Source: Agriterribacter humi
GTDB taxonomy: Bacteria > Bacteroidota > Bacteroidia > Chitinophagales > Chitinophagaceae
Assembly: GCF_009192765.1 (NCBI RefSeq)
Contig: NZ_VOHQ01000020.1
Coordinates: forward strand, 1-64,000
Direction: 5' to 3'
DNA length: 64,000 nt
Part shown: positions 7,523-17,718 of the stretch, one piece after another
Position numbering within the stretch: position 1 is the stretch's first letter
How the letters are laid out: each line of letters begins with the position of its first letter
Translations under genes and position numbers: made by a program
The notes under the pieces: model-generated
The model's database searches: none
Told to the model about the DNA's origin: nothing
Seen by the model: only the letters and a program-made list of their open reading frames with translations

Positions 7523-10500
7523 ATGAAAAAAAATGAATGCGGCGTATCGCATGGTATACGTTGTTTATTAAACAAGTACCTGCTTATGATGGAGATGATC
7601 CTATTAATTGTTTTTGGTTTTTCCACTCCAATTTTTGCAAATAGTTACAGTGAAGGTGCCGGTGTAAAAACTGCCAGCAATAATTTCAAAAAAAATATGG
7701 CGGTAGACATTGCTGGTAAAGTGAAGAACGATAATGGTGAACCGCTTCCGGGAGTAACTGTTGTGGAAAAGGGAACCAACAATGGAACGACTACAGATGC
7801 CGGTGGTAGTTTTTCTATTAATGTAAGCAGTGCAGATGCTGTGCTGGTATTTAGTTACGTTGGTTTTAAAGACAAAGAAGTTGCGGTTAGTAATACTGCA
7901 GCATTGCAAAACATCGTATTGATGCCCGATGTAAGCAGCCTGAGTGATATAGTAGTAATAGGTTATGGCACCGCAAAAAAATCTGATCTTACGGGATCGG
8001 TTGCTGTGGTAAAAGCAGACCAGTTGATGGACAGGCCGGTGCCCAATGTTACACAGGCATTACAGGGAAAAGTAGCAGGTGTAGATGTAAGTGTAAATAG
8101 CAATGCGCCCGGCGCCGGCGCCAAAGTTCGGGTACGAGGATTGGGATCTATTAATTCAAGCCTTGATCCTTTATACGTAGTAGATGGTGTGGCGGGTGTT
8201 GACGGCAACAGCATTAATCCCAATGATATTGCTTCGTTGGAAGTATTGAAAGACGCTTCTTCTACTGCTATTTACGGCGCACGCGGCGCCAATGGTGTAA
8301 TTATGATTACCACCAAACGTGGCAGAAGCGGAGCCACCAGGGTTACGTATGATGGCAATGTAAACGTATCTGAATTATACCGGCACTTACCCGCACTTGA
8401 TGCGCAGGAATTTGTTGACATATACAATTTATCTTTTGCCAACGGACAGAAGTTTGATCCCCTTGGGGGAACGTGGACGCCTCCGAAAGCATTAAATCAT
8501 GCCAACTTTCCTTTGCTTTTTGATGAAAATGACAAACCGCTTTATAATACCAACTGGGAATCTGAAGTATATAAACCTGCATTATCTCACAGTCACCAGT
8601 TAAATTTCCAGGGCGGCAACGAGAAAACATTATTTAGTGTTTCCCTGGGTTATCTCGACCAGGATGGTATAATGGCAAATTCAAATTTTAAACGTTATTC
8701 CGCCAGGTTTACATTAGATAATGATGTGAACCGGTGGTTGAAGATCGGCGGTAGCCTTTCTCTAATGAAATCGCGCCAGCGCATGGTGTCCGATGGCAAT
8801 GGCGGATTAAACGTGCCGCGTATGGTTACGGAAGCGGTGCCCATTATTCCCATTAAATACCCCGATGGTACATGGGCCGGTAATAGTGATATTGATGGAT
8901 TGGAAGGTGGCGCAAATCCTGTACATATTGCACAGAACAGGTATACACTCAATAATAACTTTCAAACCCTGGGAAATACCTACCTTTTATTTCATATAAC
9001 AAAAGACCTGGATTTTAAATCTGATTTTGGATTTAATTTGAATGATCAAAAAAATAATTTCTATTCCGCCGGGGACTTGCATAACCTGTCGCAGGATCAG
9101 GGTGGGGTTGCCAACCTGAACACTTACAACAATAATTACTGGCAGTCCGAAAATTATCTTACCTGGAATAAGGAATTCGATAATGGTCATAAGATGACTG
9201 CTTTGCTGGGCGCATCCTGGCAGGAGTTCAACCAGGAAAGAGTGAGAGCGGAAGCTCAGAATTTTATTGATGATATTTTCCAGTGGCATTATTTGCAGGC
9301 AGGATCTGTTCGCTCAGCCGAAGAATCACAGGATTATAAATGGGCGATGAACTCTTATTTTGCACGTGTTACTTATAATATCAGCGATAAATATTTATTT
9401 ACGGCAACAGGCCGGTATGACGGTTCTTCTAAATTCGGCGCCAATAATAAATATGCGTTCTTCCCTTCGGTGGGTGCTGCATGGAGAGTTTCAGAAGAAG
9501 ACTTCATGAAAAACAATATGAATAGTATCATCAGTGATCTGAAAGTTCGCGCCAGCTATGGTACTTCGGGTAACCAGGAAATCGGGCAATACCAGTCTAT
9601 TGCGCAAACGCAGCCAAGCACCACAGTGCTTAACGGAAGCCTCCAGTCAACCCTTATCCCAAGTTACCTCGGTAACCCCGATCTGAAATGGGAAATATCG
9701 TTGCAGGCTGATGCAGGCGTTGAGCTGGGATTGTTTAATAACCGGGTAACATTAACCGCAGATTATTATAACCGTGTTACAAGAGATCTGTTATTGCAGG
9801 CGCCTATTCCATGGTCAGCAGGTATGAATAACAATTTTGTGTACATCAATGTTGGCTCTGTAAGAAATGCGGGTGTTGAATTGAATCTGAATACGGTTAA
9901 TATACAAAGCAAAAATTTCACATGGTCAACCAATTTTATTTTCGCAACTAACAAAAACAAGATACTGAAGTTAAAGGATGGCGATGCTGATATATTTCCA
10001 GGTCCTAACTTTCTCGGACAAACGAATATCCTGCGCGTAGGAGAAGCTATTGGATCATTCTGGGGAAGAACAAGGCTTGGAACATATAGTGACAAAGAAG
10101 CTGATCTTGCCGCCTCCCAGGGTTTAAAGCCTGGCGACAGGAAATACCTGCTCAACCCTGATGGTTCTGAAAATTACAGTATCATAGGACGGGCTTATCC
10201 TAAGTGGACGGGCAATTTTAGCAGCACTATGAATTACAAAAACTGGGATTTTACTTTCGACATTCGTTTTGTGCAGGGCGTAAATACAGCCGCCACATTT
10301 AAGCATTCATCGGAAGACAGGCAAACGATAGCAAATAGTCTTAAAACGGTATTGAATGCATGGACACCGGATAATCAGAACACAATGGTGTCGCAGGTAA
10401 GGAATTATAAATTCGCGCAGGACTCCAAATTCGATACATGGTGGGTGGAAGATGGTTCTTTTATCCGGGGACAGAATTTTGTGCTGGGCTATTCATTGCC

Positions 10501-10714
10501 ATCTCAAACTTTGGATAAGCTTAAAATAAACAGGCTGAGAATTTATGCAAGCGTTCAAAACCTGTTTATCATTACCGATTATACAGGGTACGATCCGGAA
10601 GTGGATACCTATAATAGTTCGTACGGCGCCAACGGTTCATTTTCACAGAACCTCGACTTTTTCTCTTATCCCCGGCCACGTGTATGGAACTTAGGTGTTA
10701 CGCTCAATTTCTAA
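7523..10714 (+). CDS. SusC/RagA family TonB-linked outer-membrane protein (pair 1)
   Basis: 1063 residues. A signal peptide with a long N-region is followed directly by a CarboxypepD-regulatory beta domain (about 62-135; GEPLPGVTVVEKGTNNGTT) and the plug, which starts at DIVVIGYGT (142-150). Typical SusC plug signatures follow: LQGKVAGVDV, YVVDGVAG, IEVLKDASSTAIYG-like SLEVLKDASS, and ARGANGVIMITTKRG. The rest is the 22-strand barrel, ending in a terminal Phe (VTLNF). There is no STN domain, so it should not signal to a FecR partner. It pulls a nutrient across the outer membrane with TonB energy and works with the SusD just downstream (17-bp gap). The substrate cannot be read from sequence. 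Confidence 0.95.
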   Translation: MKKNECGVSHGIRCLLNKYLLMMEMILLIVFGFSTPIFANSYSEGAGVKTASNNFKKNMAVDIAGKVKNDNGEPLPGVTVVEKGTNNGTTTDAGGSFSINVSSADAVLVFSYVGFKDKEVAVSNTAALQNIVLMPDVSSLSDIVVIGYGTAKKSDLTGSVAVVKADQLMDRPVPNVTQALQGKVAGVDVSVNSNAPGAGAKVRVRGLGSINSSLDPLYVVDGVAGVDGNSINPNDIASLEVLKDASSTAIYGARGANGVIMITTKRGRSGATRVTYDGNVNVSELYRHLPALDAQEFVDIYNLSFANGQKFDPLGGTWTPPKALNHANFPLLFDENDKPLYNTNWESEVYKPALSHSHQLNFQGGNEKTLFSVSLGYLDQDGIMANSNFKRYSARFTLDNDVNRWLKIGGSLSLMKSRQRMVSDGNGGLNVPRMVTEAVPIIPIKYPDGTWAGNSDIDGLEGGANPVHIAQNRYTLNNNFQTLGNTYLLFHITKDLDFKSDFGFNLNDQKNNFYSAGDLHNLSQDQGGVANLNTYNNNYWQSENYLTWNKEFDNGHKMTALLGASWQEFNQERVRAEAQNFIDDIFQWHYLQAGSVRSAEESQDYKWAMNSYFARVTYNISDKYLFTATGRYDGSSKFGANNKYAFFPSVGAAWRVSEEDFMKNNMNSIISDLKVRASYGTSGNQEIGQYQSIAQTQPSTTVLNGSLQSTLIPSYLGNPDLKWEISLQADAGVELGLFNNRVTLTADYYNRVTRDLLLQAPIPWSAGMNNNFVYINVGSVRNAGVELNLNTVNIQSKNFTWSTNFIFATNKNKILKLKDGDADIFPGPNFLGQTNILRVGEAIGSFWGRTRLGTYSDKEADLAASQGLKPGDRKYLLNPDGSENYSIIGRAYPKWTGNFSSTMNYKNWDFTFDIRFVQGVNTAATFKHSSEDRQTIANSLKTVLNAWTPDNQNTMVSQVRNYKFAQDSKFDTWWVEDGSFIRGQNFVLGYSLPSQTLDKLKINRLRIYASVQNLFIITDYTGYDPEVDTYNSSYGANGSFSQNLDFFSYPRPRVWNLGVTLNF

Positions 10715-10731
10715 TTTCAAAACAAACGAAC

Positions 10732-12249
10732 ATGAAAAAGATTATATATATAGCTATCGGAGCGGTTATTTTCCTGGCCGCTTCGTGCAAAAAATTCTTA
10801 GAAGAGGAACCTACGAATTTTATTACGCCCGAATCGTCTTTGTCGAGCGTTAAAGTAGCAAGAGCTTTTGCAAATGCCTGTTACCAGAACCTGCAGGGTT
10901 CCATGCTGGGTGGTCAACCATCTTCCTATGGCGGTAATACCTGGAATTTAATGGAATTTATGACAGGGAAATCAAATAGCGACCTGGGGCAAACAAATTT
11001 TACCCTGTTTCAAAATCTTAGCTATAATGCCACTTCTTTTTATGTGGATACCTGGTGGCAGAACCTGTATAAAGGAATAGGCGCTTGTAACCAGGCTATA
11101 GCACAGATCCCCGGCATCAATGCACCAGGGTTGACAGATGAAGCAAAAGCCAACCTGCTTGCAGAAGCGCATACACTCCGGGCCTTGTATTATTTTTTCC
11201 TGGTAAGGATGTATGGCGACGTTCCCAGCGTAACGCAGGTACCTGACGCTGTAAACGGATTGAATTTGTCCCGATCTCCGGCAAAGAATATTTATGACAG
11301 CATTATTCTGCCTGATCTTTTACTTGCCGAACAATCAACGCTGCCCTGGCAGGATAATACAGGCCTGGTTTCCATGGGTGCTGTAAAATCCATCCTGGCC
11401 GATGTTTATCTTACTTATGCAGGCGCCGCCATCAATGGGGGAGATGCTGCTTACGCAGAGTCGGCCAAACGTTCGCTGGATGTTATTACCAATGGCGGCT
11501 ATACTTTGTTTCCTGAGTATACAGATATGATTGACCCTGCTAATAAAAATAAAGGTGAATTTATTTTCCAGGTGCAATATGCTGCCGGTGTACCTTCCAC
11601 CAATCCATTAACACCTTTAACCATTCCCAACTATTCAGGTATTTCCAAATATTCTGATGAATATGGATCGGTATATCCTACTGCAGAGTTCATCGCTTCT
11701 TTTCCGGCAGGTGATAAACGTGTAAAGGAACGCCAGTTTTTTTACAGCAGTTATCCCAGTGCAAAATCACCGGGAACAGTTGTAACATTTAAAGGACCTT
11801 ACATTTACAAGTGGTTCGATGTTGACGCGGTAACCAATACAGTAAAGTCGGATCTGAACTATAGCCTGTATCGTTTGGCAGATGTATACCTGATGTATGC
11901 TGAAGCATCCAACCGTGCCGAAGGCGGACCTAACTCAAAAGCAATCCAATATGTGAATGCCATCCGGCAGAGAGCCGATCTTTCTCCTATTGGCGCCCTG
12001 AGCGAGGATGCTTTTGAGAAAGAAGTTTGGTTACAGCGTTATTATGAATTATGTTTTGAAAATAAGATGTGGTTTGATATGCTGCGAACACGAAAAGTAC
12101 ATAATGATGTAACCGGGAATTGGGATGATTTTGTTGGACATACCACAGTATTTAATGCAACATTTACGGAGAAACAATTATTGTTTCCTGTACCCAAGCA
12201 GGAGATAGATGTTAATCCAAACCTGTTGCCGAACAATACGGGTTTCTAA
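10732..12249 (+). CDS. SusD/RagB family nutrient-binding lipoprotein (pair 1)
   Basis: 505 residues from the ATG at 10732. An upstream in-frame ATG at 10684 would overlap the SusC gene and hide the signal peptide, so I reject it. The lipobox LAASC ends at Cys19, followed by the SusD start KKFLEEEPTNF. TPR-like helices (EAHTLRALYYFFLVRMYGDVP) and the C-terminal SusD signature (LYRLADVYLMYAEASNRAEG, ELCFENKMWFDMLRT) are present. The protein sits on the outside face of the outer membrane as the lid of the SusC barrel and captures ligand. Confidence 0.95.
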   Translation: MKKIIYIAIGAVIFLAASCKKFLEEEPTNFITPESSLSSVKVARAFANACYQNLQGSMLGGQPSSYGGNTWNLMEFMTGKSNSDLGQTNFTLFQNLSYNATSFYVDTWWQNLYKGIGACNQAIAQIPGINAPGLTDEAKANLLAEAHTLRALYYFFLVRMYGDVPSVTQVPDAVNGLNLSRSPAKNIYDSIILPDLLLAEQSTLPWQDNTGLVSMGAVKSILADVYLTYAGAAINGGDAAYAESAKRSLDVITNGGYTLFPEYTDMIDPANKNKGEFIFQVQYAAGVPSTNPLTPLTIPNYSGISKYSDEYGSVYPTAEFIASFPAGDKRVKERQFFYSSYPSAKSPGTVVTFKGPYIYKWFDVDAVTNTVKSDLNYSLYRLADVYLMYAEASNRAEGGPNSKAIQYVNAIRQRADLSPIGALSEDAFEKEVWLQRYYELCFENKMWFDMLRTRKVHNDVTGNWDDFVGHTTVFNATFTEKQLLFPVPKQEIDVNPNLLPNNTGF

Positions 12250-12276
12250 AAGCATTATACTCCATTATACTTTGAT

Positions 12277-12310
12277 AAAAGGGCCGCTTTTAAATGGCGG
12301 CCTTTTTCTT
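12277..12310 (+). terminator. Terminator after SusD 1
   Basis: AAAAGGGCCGC and GCGGCCTTTTT form a stem with one bulge, followed by CTTTT. It lies about 30 bp after the stop and ends the first SusCD operon. Confidence 0.8.
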
Positions 12311-12382
12311 TTATGAAAAATAATAGTATTGATGCTGATAATGCTAAATTATTTTTGAGAGGATCAGGATGCTGATCCCTTT

Positions 12383-12958
12383 TTAGAGCTGGTTGATGGG
12401 AGATTCGAGGTAAGAAGGTAAAATCCTGCTCATTTTCTTTACTGCAATAGCTACCTGATTACGAACAGTAAGTTCGGAAATGTTTAAAATAGCCGCTACT
12501 TCTTTGTATTTCAGTTCATCTTCTTTTACCAATTGTAAAATAATCCTGCATTTGGGAGGTAATTCATCTACAGCCATCCTGATCTTTTTTATAATATCGG
12601 ATGAAATACATAATTCTTCAGGCGTGTTAAGATCAATAGCTGTTTCAAGGTGCATGGTATCCAAACTTACCTCTGGATTTTTATAATGACGGGTAATATA
12701 ATTAAGAGAGAGGTTTTTTGTGATAGTATAGAGATAGACCTTCAGGTTTTCAATTTCAGTCAACCTGCTTCGCATCTGCCATATCTTAATAAATACATCG
12801 GAAACAATTTCTTCCGCAGCCTCTTTTGATTTTACAAATGTATATGCCGTGCGGTTTAACCTGTAAAAAAAAAGGTCGTACAATTGCCGGTACGATTTCA
12901 TATCGTCATACAAGGCAATCTTTTTCTGCAGTTCTGGTATTTCAACAAGCGAATCCAA
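12383..12958 (-). CDS. ECF RNA polymerase sigma factor (SusCD-type)
   Basis: 191 residues with sigma region 2 (about 22-85; LYDLFFYRLNRTAYTFVKS, AEEIVSDVFIKIWQMR) and region 4 (about 125-180; LPPKCRIILQLVKEDELKYK, then AAILNISELTVRNQ). This is the Bacteroidetes FecI-like group that is usually paired with FecR and an STN-bearing SusC. Here the partners lie next to it, but the gene points away from FecR: the two starts face each other across about 140 bp. Usually sigma, FecR, SusC and SusD are on one strand. It is expected to drive the second SusCD pair on signal. Confidence 0.93.
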   Translation of the reverse strand: MDSLVEIPELQKKIALYDDMKSYRQLYDLFFYRLNRTAYTFVKSKEAAEEIVSDVFIKIWQMRSRLTEIENLKVYLYTITKNLSLNYITRHYKNPEVSLDTMHLETAIDLNTPEELCISSDIIKKIRMAVDELPPKCRIILQLVKEDELKYKEVAAILNISELTVRNQVAIAVKKMSRILPSYLESPINQL

Positions 12959-13100
12959 ATCGTAAAATCTGGTAGTGAAGATACTACTTTTTTAAAACAA
13001 TGAATTTTGTTACGGAGACAAAAAAGTTACGTAAAATATATTTTTTTTTCTTTGGTACATTTCCTCCGGAACTGTTGTCTTTATACTACAGGCACTTTTT

Positions 13101-14219
13101 ATGCAGGAAGAAAAATTCTGGTTGTTGTTAAGTTTAAAGCTTTCAGGTGAAGCCACTTTGGAAGAGCTTGAAGCATTGGATTCCTTTTTACTGGAAAATC
13201 CGCAATGGGGTATGCAGGTAGAAATGCTAAGCCAGGTATGGAAAGAAAATAAGCGGCAGGAAAACAATACAGATCTTTTTTTTAACAGGCACCTGCAACG
13301 GTTGAGCAATTATCCTGATGATTCAAAAGGGCAGATTCATATACGACAACCTGCATTATACCCCGAAGAGGTAAGGACGGAAAAAGAAAAAAGATTTAAA
13401 TGGCTATGGCTCACCTCATATGCAGCCGCAGCATCTCTTCTGATTTTTTTTATTGTTTTTTATAAATGGGAAAACAACGCGGATAAAAAAAAAGAGCAGG
13501 TAATAGCTCAAAATACAGTAAGTACCAGGCGCGGTTCTAAATCTAAAATTCAATTGCCGGATGGCACAATGGTTTGGCTGAATGCCGACAGTAAGGTTAT
13601 ATATGATGAAAACTTCAGGGGTAATTTCCGTGAAGTGCATTTGGAAGGAGAGGCTTTTTTTGATGTGGTAAAAGATAAAACCCGTCCATTTATAATACAT
13701 ACAAAAACGATCGATATAAAGGTATTGGGTACGGCTTTTAATGTAAGGGCATATGAAACGGAAAAGAATACAGAAACCGCCCTTTTCAGAGGGTCTGTAG
13801 AAGTTACCTTACACAATAATCCTGAAAAAAGAATTGTGCTGAAACCGAACGAAAAGCTCCTGGTGAATAATAAAACCCCGGCGCTTATTGTTAATGGCAA
13901 TAAAAGAAAGGAAAAACCAGGTGTAGCAGAAGCGAGCATAACTATAACCAATATACATTTTGAAGACAAAGACAGCAGCGCCCTTGAAACTTTATGGATT
14001 AAAAATAAATTAGTGTTTGATGCGGAAAGCTTAGAACAAGTGGCTCAAAAAATTGAAAGATGGTACGATGCAAAAGTGATCATCAACGGTGATGAACTAA
14101 AACATGCGGAATACAGTGGCATTTTTGATAACGAAAGCATTGAACAGGTGATGGAAGCCTTGCACATTACTGGTAATTTCAAATATAAGGTCGTTAAAAA
14201 TGTGGTTACCATATGGTGA
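13101..14219 (+). CDS. FecR family anti-sigma / sigma-regulator protein
   Basis: 372 residues. The N-terminal cytoplasmic segment (1-100) should bind the ECF sigma factor. One membrane helix (about 101-121; AAAASLLIFFIVF) leads to a periplasmic FecR domain (about 138-240; SKIQLPDGTMVWLNADSK, then HLEGEAFFDV) and a C-terminal DUF4974-like domain (about 300-372) that resembles an STN fold and contacts the SusC STN domain. It precedes SusC 2 on the same strand by about 195 bp. In this class, ligand binding at SusC is relayed through FecR to free or activate the sigma factor. Confidence 0.94.
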   Translation: MQEEKFWLLLSLKLSGEATLEELEALDSFLLENPQWGMQVEMLSQVWKENKRQENNTDLFFNRHLQRLSNYPDDSKGQIHIRQPALYPEEVRTEKEKRFKWLWLTSYAAAASLLIFFIVFYKWENNADKKKEQVIAQNTVSTRRGSKSKIQLPDGTMVWLNADSKVIYDENFRGNFREVHLEGEAFFDVVKDKTRPFIIHTKTIDIKVLGTAFNVRAYETEKNTETALFRGSVEVTLHNNPEKRIVLKPNEKLLVNNKTPALIVNGNKRKEKPGVAEASITITNIHFEDKDSSALETLWIKNKLVFDAESLEQVAQKIERWYDAKVIINGDELKHAEYSGIFDNESIEQVMEALHITGNFKYKVVKNVVTIW

Positions 14220-14359
14220 CCCTCTTACACTCATATTAAAGCCGGGTCATTTAAAAAAATGCATATACTATTTTATAACTAAACTGTCTGCGAATGAATA
14301 AATAACCTCATTTTTCTAAAAAAGAAGCGGAGGATGATTACGGCACCCCCCGCCATGCT

Positions 14360-14397
14360 TAAAGACAAAACTACCCTCAGCGGGGTAGCTATCATCA
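14360..14397 (+). promoter_or_regulatory. Conserved SusC leader with hairpin, copy 2
   Basis: TTAAAGACAAAA, a hairpin with stem CTACCC (14371-14376) and GGGTAG (14383-14388), then CTATCATCA. The flanking words match those of 7471-7510 while the stem sequence differs but still pairs. It sits just upstream of the SusC 2 start. Confidence 0.6.
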
Positions 14398-14415
14398 TTA
14401 AATCAAAACCAAGAT

Positions 14416-17400
14416 ATGAAAAAAACTCAATACGGGGTATCACCTGATATGCGCCGTGTGTTAATTAAATACCTGCTCATGACGAAATTGGTCATATTGC
14501 TGATCCTCGCATTTTCTACCCAGGGATTTGCCCGGAGCTATGGACAAGGAATCAGCCTTAATCTGGAAAAGGTTCATTTAAAAAAAGTTTTAAAAACCAT
14601 TGAGCAGCAAGGCGACTTCAGATTTGTGTATAAAGACCAGTTGCTGAAAGGAAATCAACTGGTTAGCATTGAAGTAGAAAATGCCAGTTTGGATGAAGTG
14701 TTAAGCAAAATACTGGAAAATACTAAGCTCACCTATCGCAGGATGAGTGATCATTTGGTGGTAATTGCAGGCGATCAGCCATCAGATCAGCTATTGCTGG
14801 CACAGAAAGCAATAATCGTAACCGGGAAAGTAACCAGCGAAAGCGGTGATCCGCTTGCAGGTGTATCGGTTATAGAAAAAAGCACTAACAATGGTACTTT
14901 TACCGCTGCTGATGGAGCGTTTTCTATTGAAGTGAGCAGTGCCAGTGCGGTATTGGTATTTAGCTATATAGGTTTTAAAAGCACAGAAGTATCGGTTAAT
15001 GAGCGTACGGAATTAGGTAGTATCATCATGGCTCCGGATGTAACCAGCATGTCGGATATAGTAGTGGTAGGATATGGAAGTGTACGTAAAAAAGATCTTA
15101 CCAGTTCTGTGGTAACGATTACCAGTAAAGATTTTTTGCCCGGTGCTGTAAATAGCCCCATGCAAATGATTGACGGAAAAGTAGCGGGATTAACTGTCTC
15201 CAATCCGGCTGCTGCAGATCCGAACAGAGGTACCGATGTTCAGGTAAGGGGTGCAGGCTCTTTTAGGGCAGGCAACGGTCCTCTTATTATTATTGATGGC
15301 GTACCTGGCGGCGACCTTCGCAATATTGCGCAACAGGATATTGAATCTATTACCGTATTAAAAGACGCCGCTTCTGCAGCCATATATGGTTCCCGGGGCG
15401 CTGGTGGCGTTATTCTTGTTCAAACCAAAAGAGGTAAAGCCGGTAAGGTTACGCTTACATACGATAGCTATATTGAGCATGATGCCGTGGCTGCAAAGCC
15501 TGATATTCTTTCGGCAGAAGAATTTCTTTCGCATAACAGGGATGTTGATTTGGGCTCAAGAACCAACTGGTATGATGAACTGATCCGGGAAAATAATTTC
15601 GGGCAAAATCATTTCCTTTCTATTTCAGGTGGCAATGAAAATTCAGTATTCCGTATTTCCGGAAATTATCGTACCAAACAGGGGATAGATATTGCCACCG
15701 GCAGAAAAGAATCCGGACTAAGAGCGAATTTTCTTCAAAAAGCAATAGACGGTTTGCTTGAAATAAGCGGAAATGTTTCTTACAGAACAGCTAAAGAAGA
15801 ATACACCAACTATGGCGCATTCAAACAGGCAGTAAAGCTTAATCCCACTATTGCTCTGATGGACGCGGATGATCCTACAAAGTACAATACCCTGCAGGGT
15901 TTTGATACTTATAACCCTGTGCAGGATCTTAAAGCAAGAGAGAACGGAGCCGATCAAACCTATTCTATTGTAGATCTCAATTTTAAGCTGAACATTACAA
16001 AGGATTTAAGTACCGAAGTAAAATTAGCCAGGCAGGGACATGATATGTTGCGCAGGGAGTATTATAACGGTAAATCGGCTGAATCTGTTAATAACGGGTA
16101 TATAGGAAGGGCTCGTTTGCAGAGTGAAAAATGGCTGGATTATACTCTGGAATGGTTGGGTAATTATGCTAAAAGAATAGACAAGCATGATCTGCGTGTT
16201 GTGGCCGGCTATTCGTACCAGGAATTTAATAACCAGGGATTCTGGTCGCAAAACAGGCGTTTCCCTTCCGATGCGTTTTCTTATAATAATATTGGCGCCG
16301 GAAATTACGGTAACGGACAGGCGATTAATATGACGGATGTAATGGGCTCGTGGAAAAGCAAAGAAAAGAACATCGCCTTTTTGGGACGGGCAAATTATAA
16401 CTTCGATGATACGTATTTCTTAACGGTATCCGCCCGTTATGAAGGCAATACTAAATTTGGAGCAGATAATAAATGGGGATTGTTTCCATCTGCTTCAGCA
16501 GCATGGCGCATTTCCAATTTGCCTGCTTTTCAGAGCATATCGGCCATTAGCGATCTTAAACTTCGCTTCTCTTATGGCGTAACCGGTCGTTCCGGGTTCG
16601 ACAGGTATACATCACTTGCCAAATACCAGGGATATGGCAGGTACCAGAATGATGATGGACAATGGATACAGGTGTACGGACCAGGAAATAACTATAATCC
16701 CGATCTGCGCTGGGAAAAACAAATTGCTTACAACCTGGGTGTTGACTTTGGATTGTTCAATAACAGGTTAAGCGGTAGTATTGATGCGTTTTTGCGCAAA
16801 GGAAGTGATTTGATCAATGATTACTTAGTGCCCGTTCCTCCTTATTTGCACGATCGCATGTTCGTTAACGTGGGTACGCAAAGTAACAGGGGTATTGAGC
16901 TTACCTTAAACTGGAACGCTATCCAGGGCAATGATTTCAACTATACAACCACCATTACTGGTTCGTATATCAAATCAAAAATGGATAAATTTTCCAATGA
17001 TAAATTTAAAGCCGACCGCAGGTTTATGGGTGATTTGCCATCACCTGGTAACCCAGGCCCCGCCTATCTTTTGAGAGAAGGTACAGAGATTGGTAGCTTT
17101 TGGGGATATAAATATGCAGGGGTAGATGACGAAGGCAAAATATTAATATGGAAAGACGCCGTTGTAGGCAAGGAAGCGATTGTTGCTTCTTCCGATGCGG
17201 ATGCAGAAAGAGATAAAACCTTTATTGGCAATGGCATGCCGCGCTATGAGCTGGCCTGGGGAAATACATTCACTTATAAGGCATTTGACCTGGCATTGTT
17301 TTTCCGGGCAAGGTTTGACTACGAAATCATCAATTTGTACCAGATGTATTTTGGGTTGCAGGCAGAACCTAATGTAAACCTGCTGCAGGATGCTTATACG

Positions 17401-17688
17401 CGAAACGGGCATATTACATCAGGAAAAGTGATCACTGATTATTTCCTGGAAAGCGGTGATTATTTCAAATTAGATAATCTTACACTGGGATGGTCGCCCG
17501 CAATTGGAAACTCAAAGGTGAAAAGCCTGCGCATATACGCTACAGTTAGAAACGTATTCACCATTACAAAATATACAGGGCTCGATCCTACAACAGTATC
17601 TGTTACAGGATTAACGCCTGGCTTTGGGAGCCTTGATGTATATCCTATCGCCCGGAATTTTAGCCTGGGTGCCCAGATTACGTTTTAA
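14416..17688 (+). CDS. SusC/RagA family TonB-linked receptor with STN domain (pair 2)
   Basis: 1090 residues. A signal peptide with a long N-region is followed by an STN signalling domain (about 46-118; ISLNLEKVHLKKVLKTIEQQ), a CarboxypepD-regulatory domain (about 134-210) and the plug from DIVVVGYGS (214-222). Plug signatures are MIDGKVAGLTV, IIIDGVPGG, ITVLKDAASAAIYG and SRGAGGVILVQTKRG. The barrel ends in ITF. The STN domain makes it a sensor as well as a transporter, matching the adjacent FecR and ECF sigma genes. Its N-terminus and beta domain are close relatives of those of SusC 1 (shared STNNGT/GTNNGT and VLVFSY-GFK stretches), which suggests common origin. Confidence 0.95.
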   Translation: MKKTQYGVSPDMRRVLIKYLLMTKLVILLILAFSTQGFARSYGQGISLNLEKVHLKKVLKTIEQQGDFRFVYKDQLLKGNQLVSIEVENASLDEVLSKILENTKLTYRRMSDHLVVIAGDQPSDQLLLAQKAIIVTGKVTSESGDPLAGVSVIEKSTNNGTFTAADGAFSIEVSSASAVLVFSYIGFKSTEVSVNERTELGSIIMAPDVTSMSDIVVVGYGSVRKKDLTSSVVTITSKDFLPGAVNSPMQMIDGKVAGLTVSNPAAADPNRGTDVQVRGAGSFRAGNGPLIIIDGVPGGDLRNIAQQDIESITVLKDAASAAIYGSRGAGGVILVQTKRGKAGKVTLTYDSYIEHDAVAAKPDILSAEEFLSHNRDVDLGSRTNWYDELIRENNFGQNHFLSISGGNENSVFRISGNYRTKQGIDIATGRKESGLRANFLQKAIDGLLEISGNVSYRTAKEEYTNYGAFKQAVKLNPTIALMDADDPTKYNTLQGFDTYNPVQDLKARENGADQTYSIVDLNFKLNITKDLSTEVKLARQGHDMLRREYYNGKSAESVNNGYIGRARLQSEKWLDYTLEWLGNYAKRIDKHDLRVVAGYSYQEFNNQGFWSQNRRFPSDAFSYNNIGAGNYGNGQAINMTDVMGSWKSKEKNIAFLGRANYNFDDTYFLTVSARYEGNTKFGADNKWGLFPSASAAWRISNLPAFQSISAISDLKLRFSYGVTGRSGFDRYTSLAKYQGYGRYQNDDGQWIQVYGPGNNYNPDLRWEKQIAYNLGVDFGLFNNRLSGSIDAFLRKGSDLINDYLVPVPPYLHDRMFVNVGTQSNRGIELTLNWNAIQGNDFNYTTTITGSYIKSKMDKFSNDKFKADRRFMGDLPSPGNPGPAYLLREGTEIGSFWGYKYAGVDDEGKILIWKDAVVGKEAIVASSDADAERDKTFIGNGMPRYELAWGNTFTYKAFDLALFFRARFDYEIINLYQMYFGLQAEPNVNLLQDAYTRNGHITSGKVITDYFLESGDYFKLDNLTLGWSPAIGNSKVKSLRIYATVRNVFTITKYTGLDPTTVSVTGLTPGFGSLDVYPIARNFSLGAQITF

Positions 17689-17718
17689 ACTATTCTTTAC
17701 AATTTTAGACCTAATGAT

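Noticed and set aside
10684-10731. Upstream ATG start for SusD 1
   Set aside because: It overlaps the SusC coding end and would bury the lipoprotein signal; the ATG at 10732 gives a correct lipobox at Cys19.
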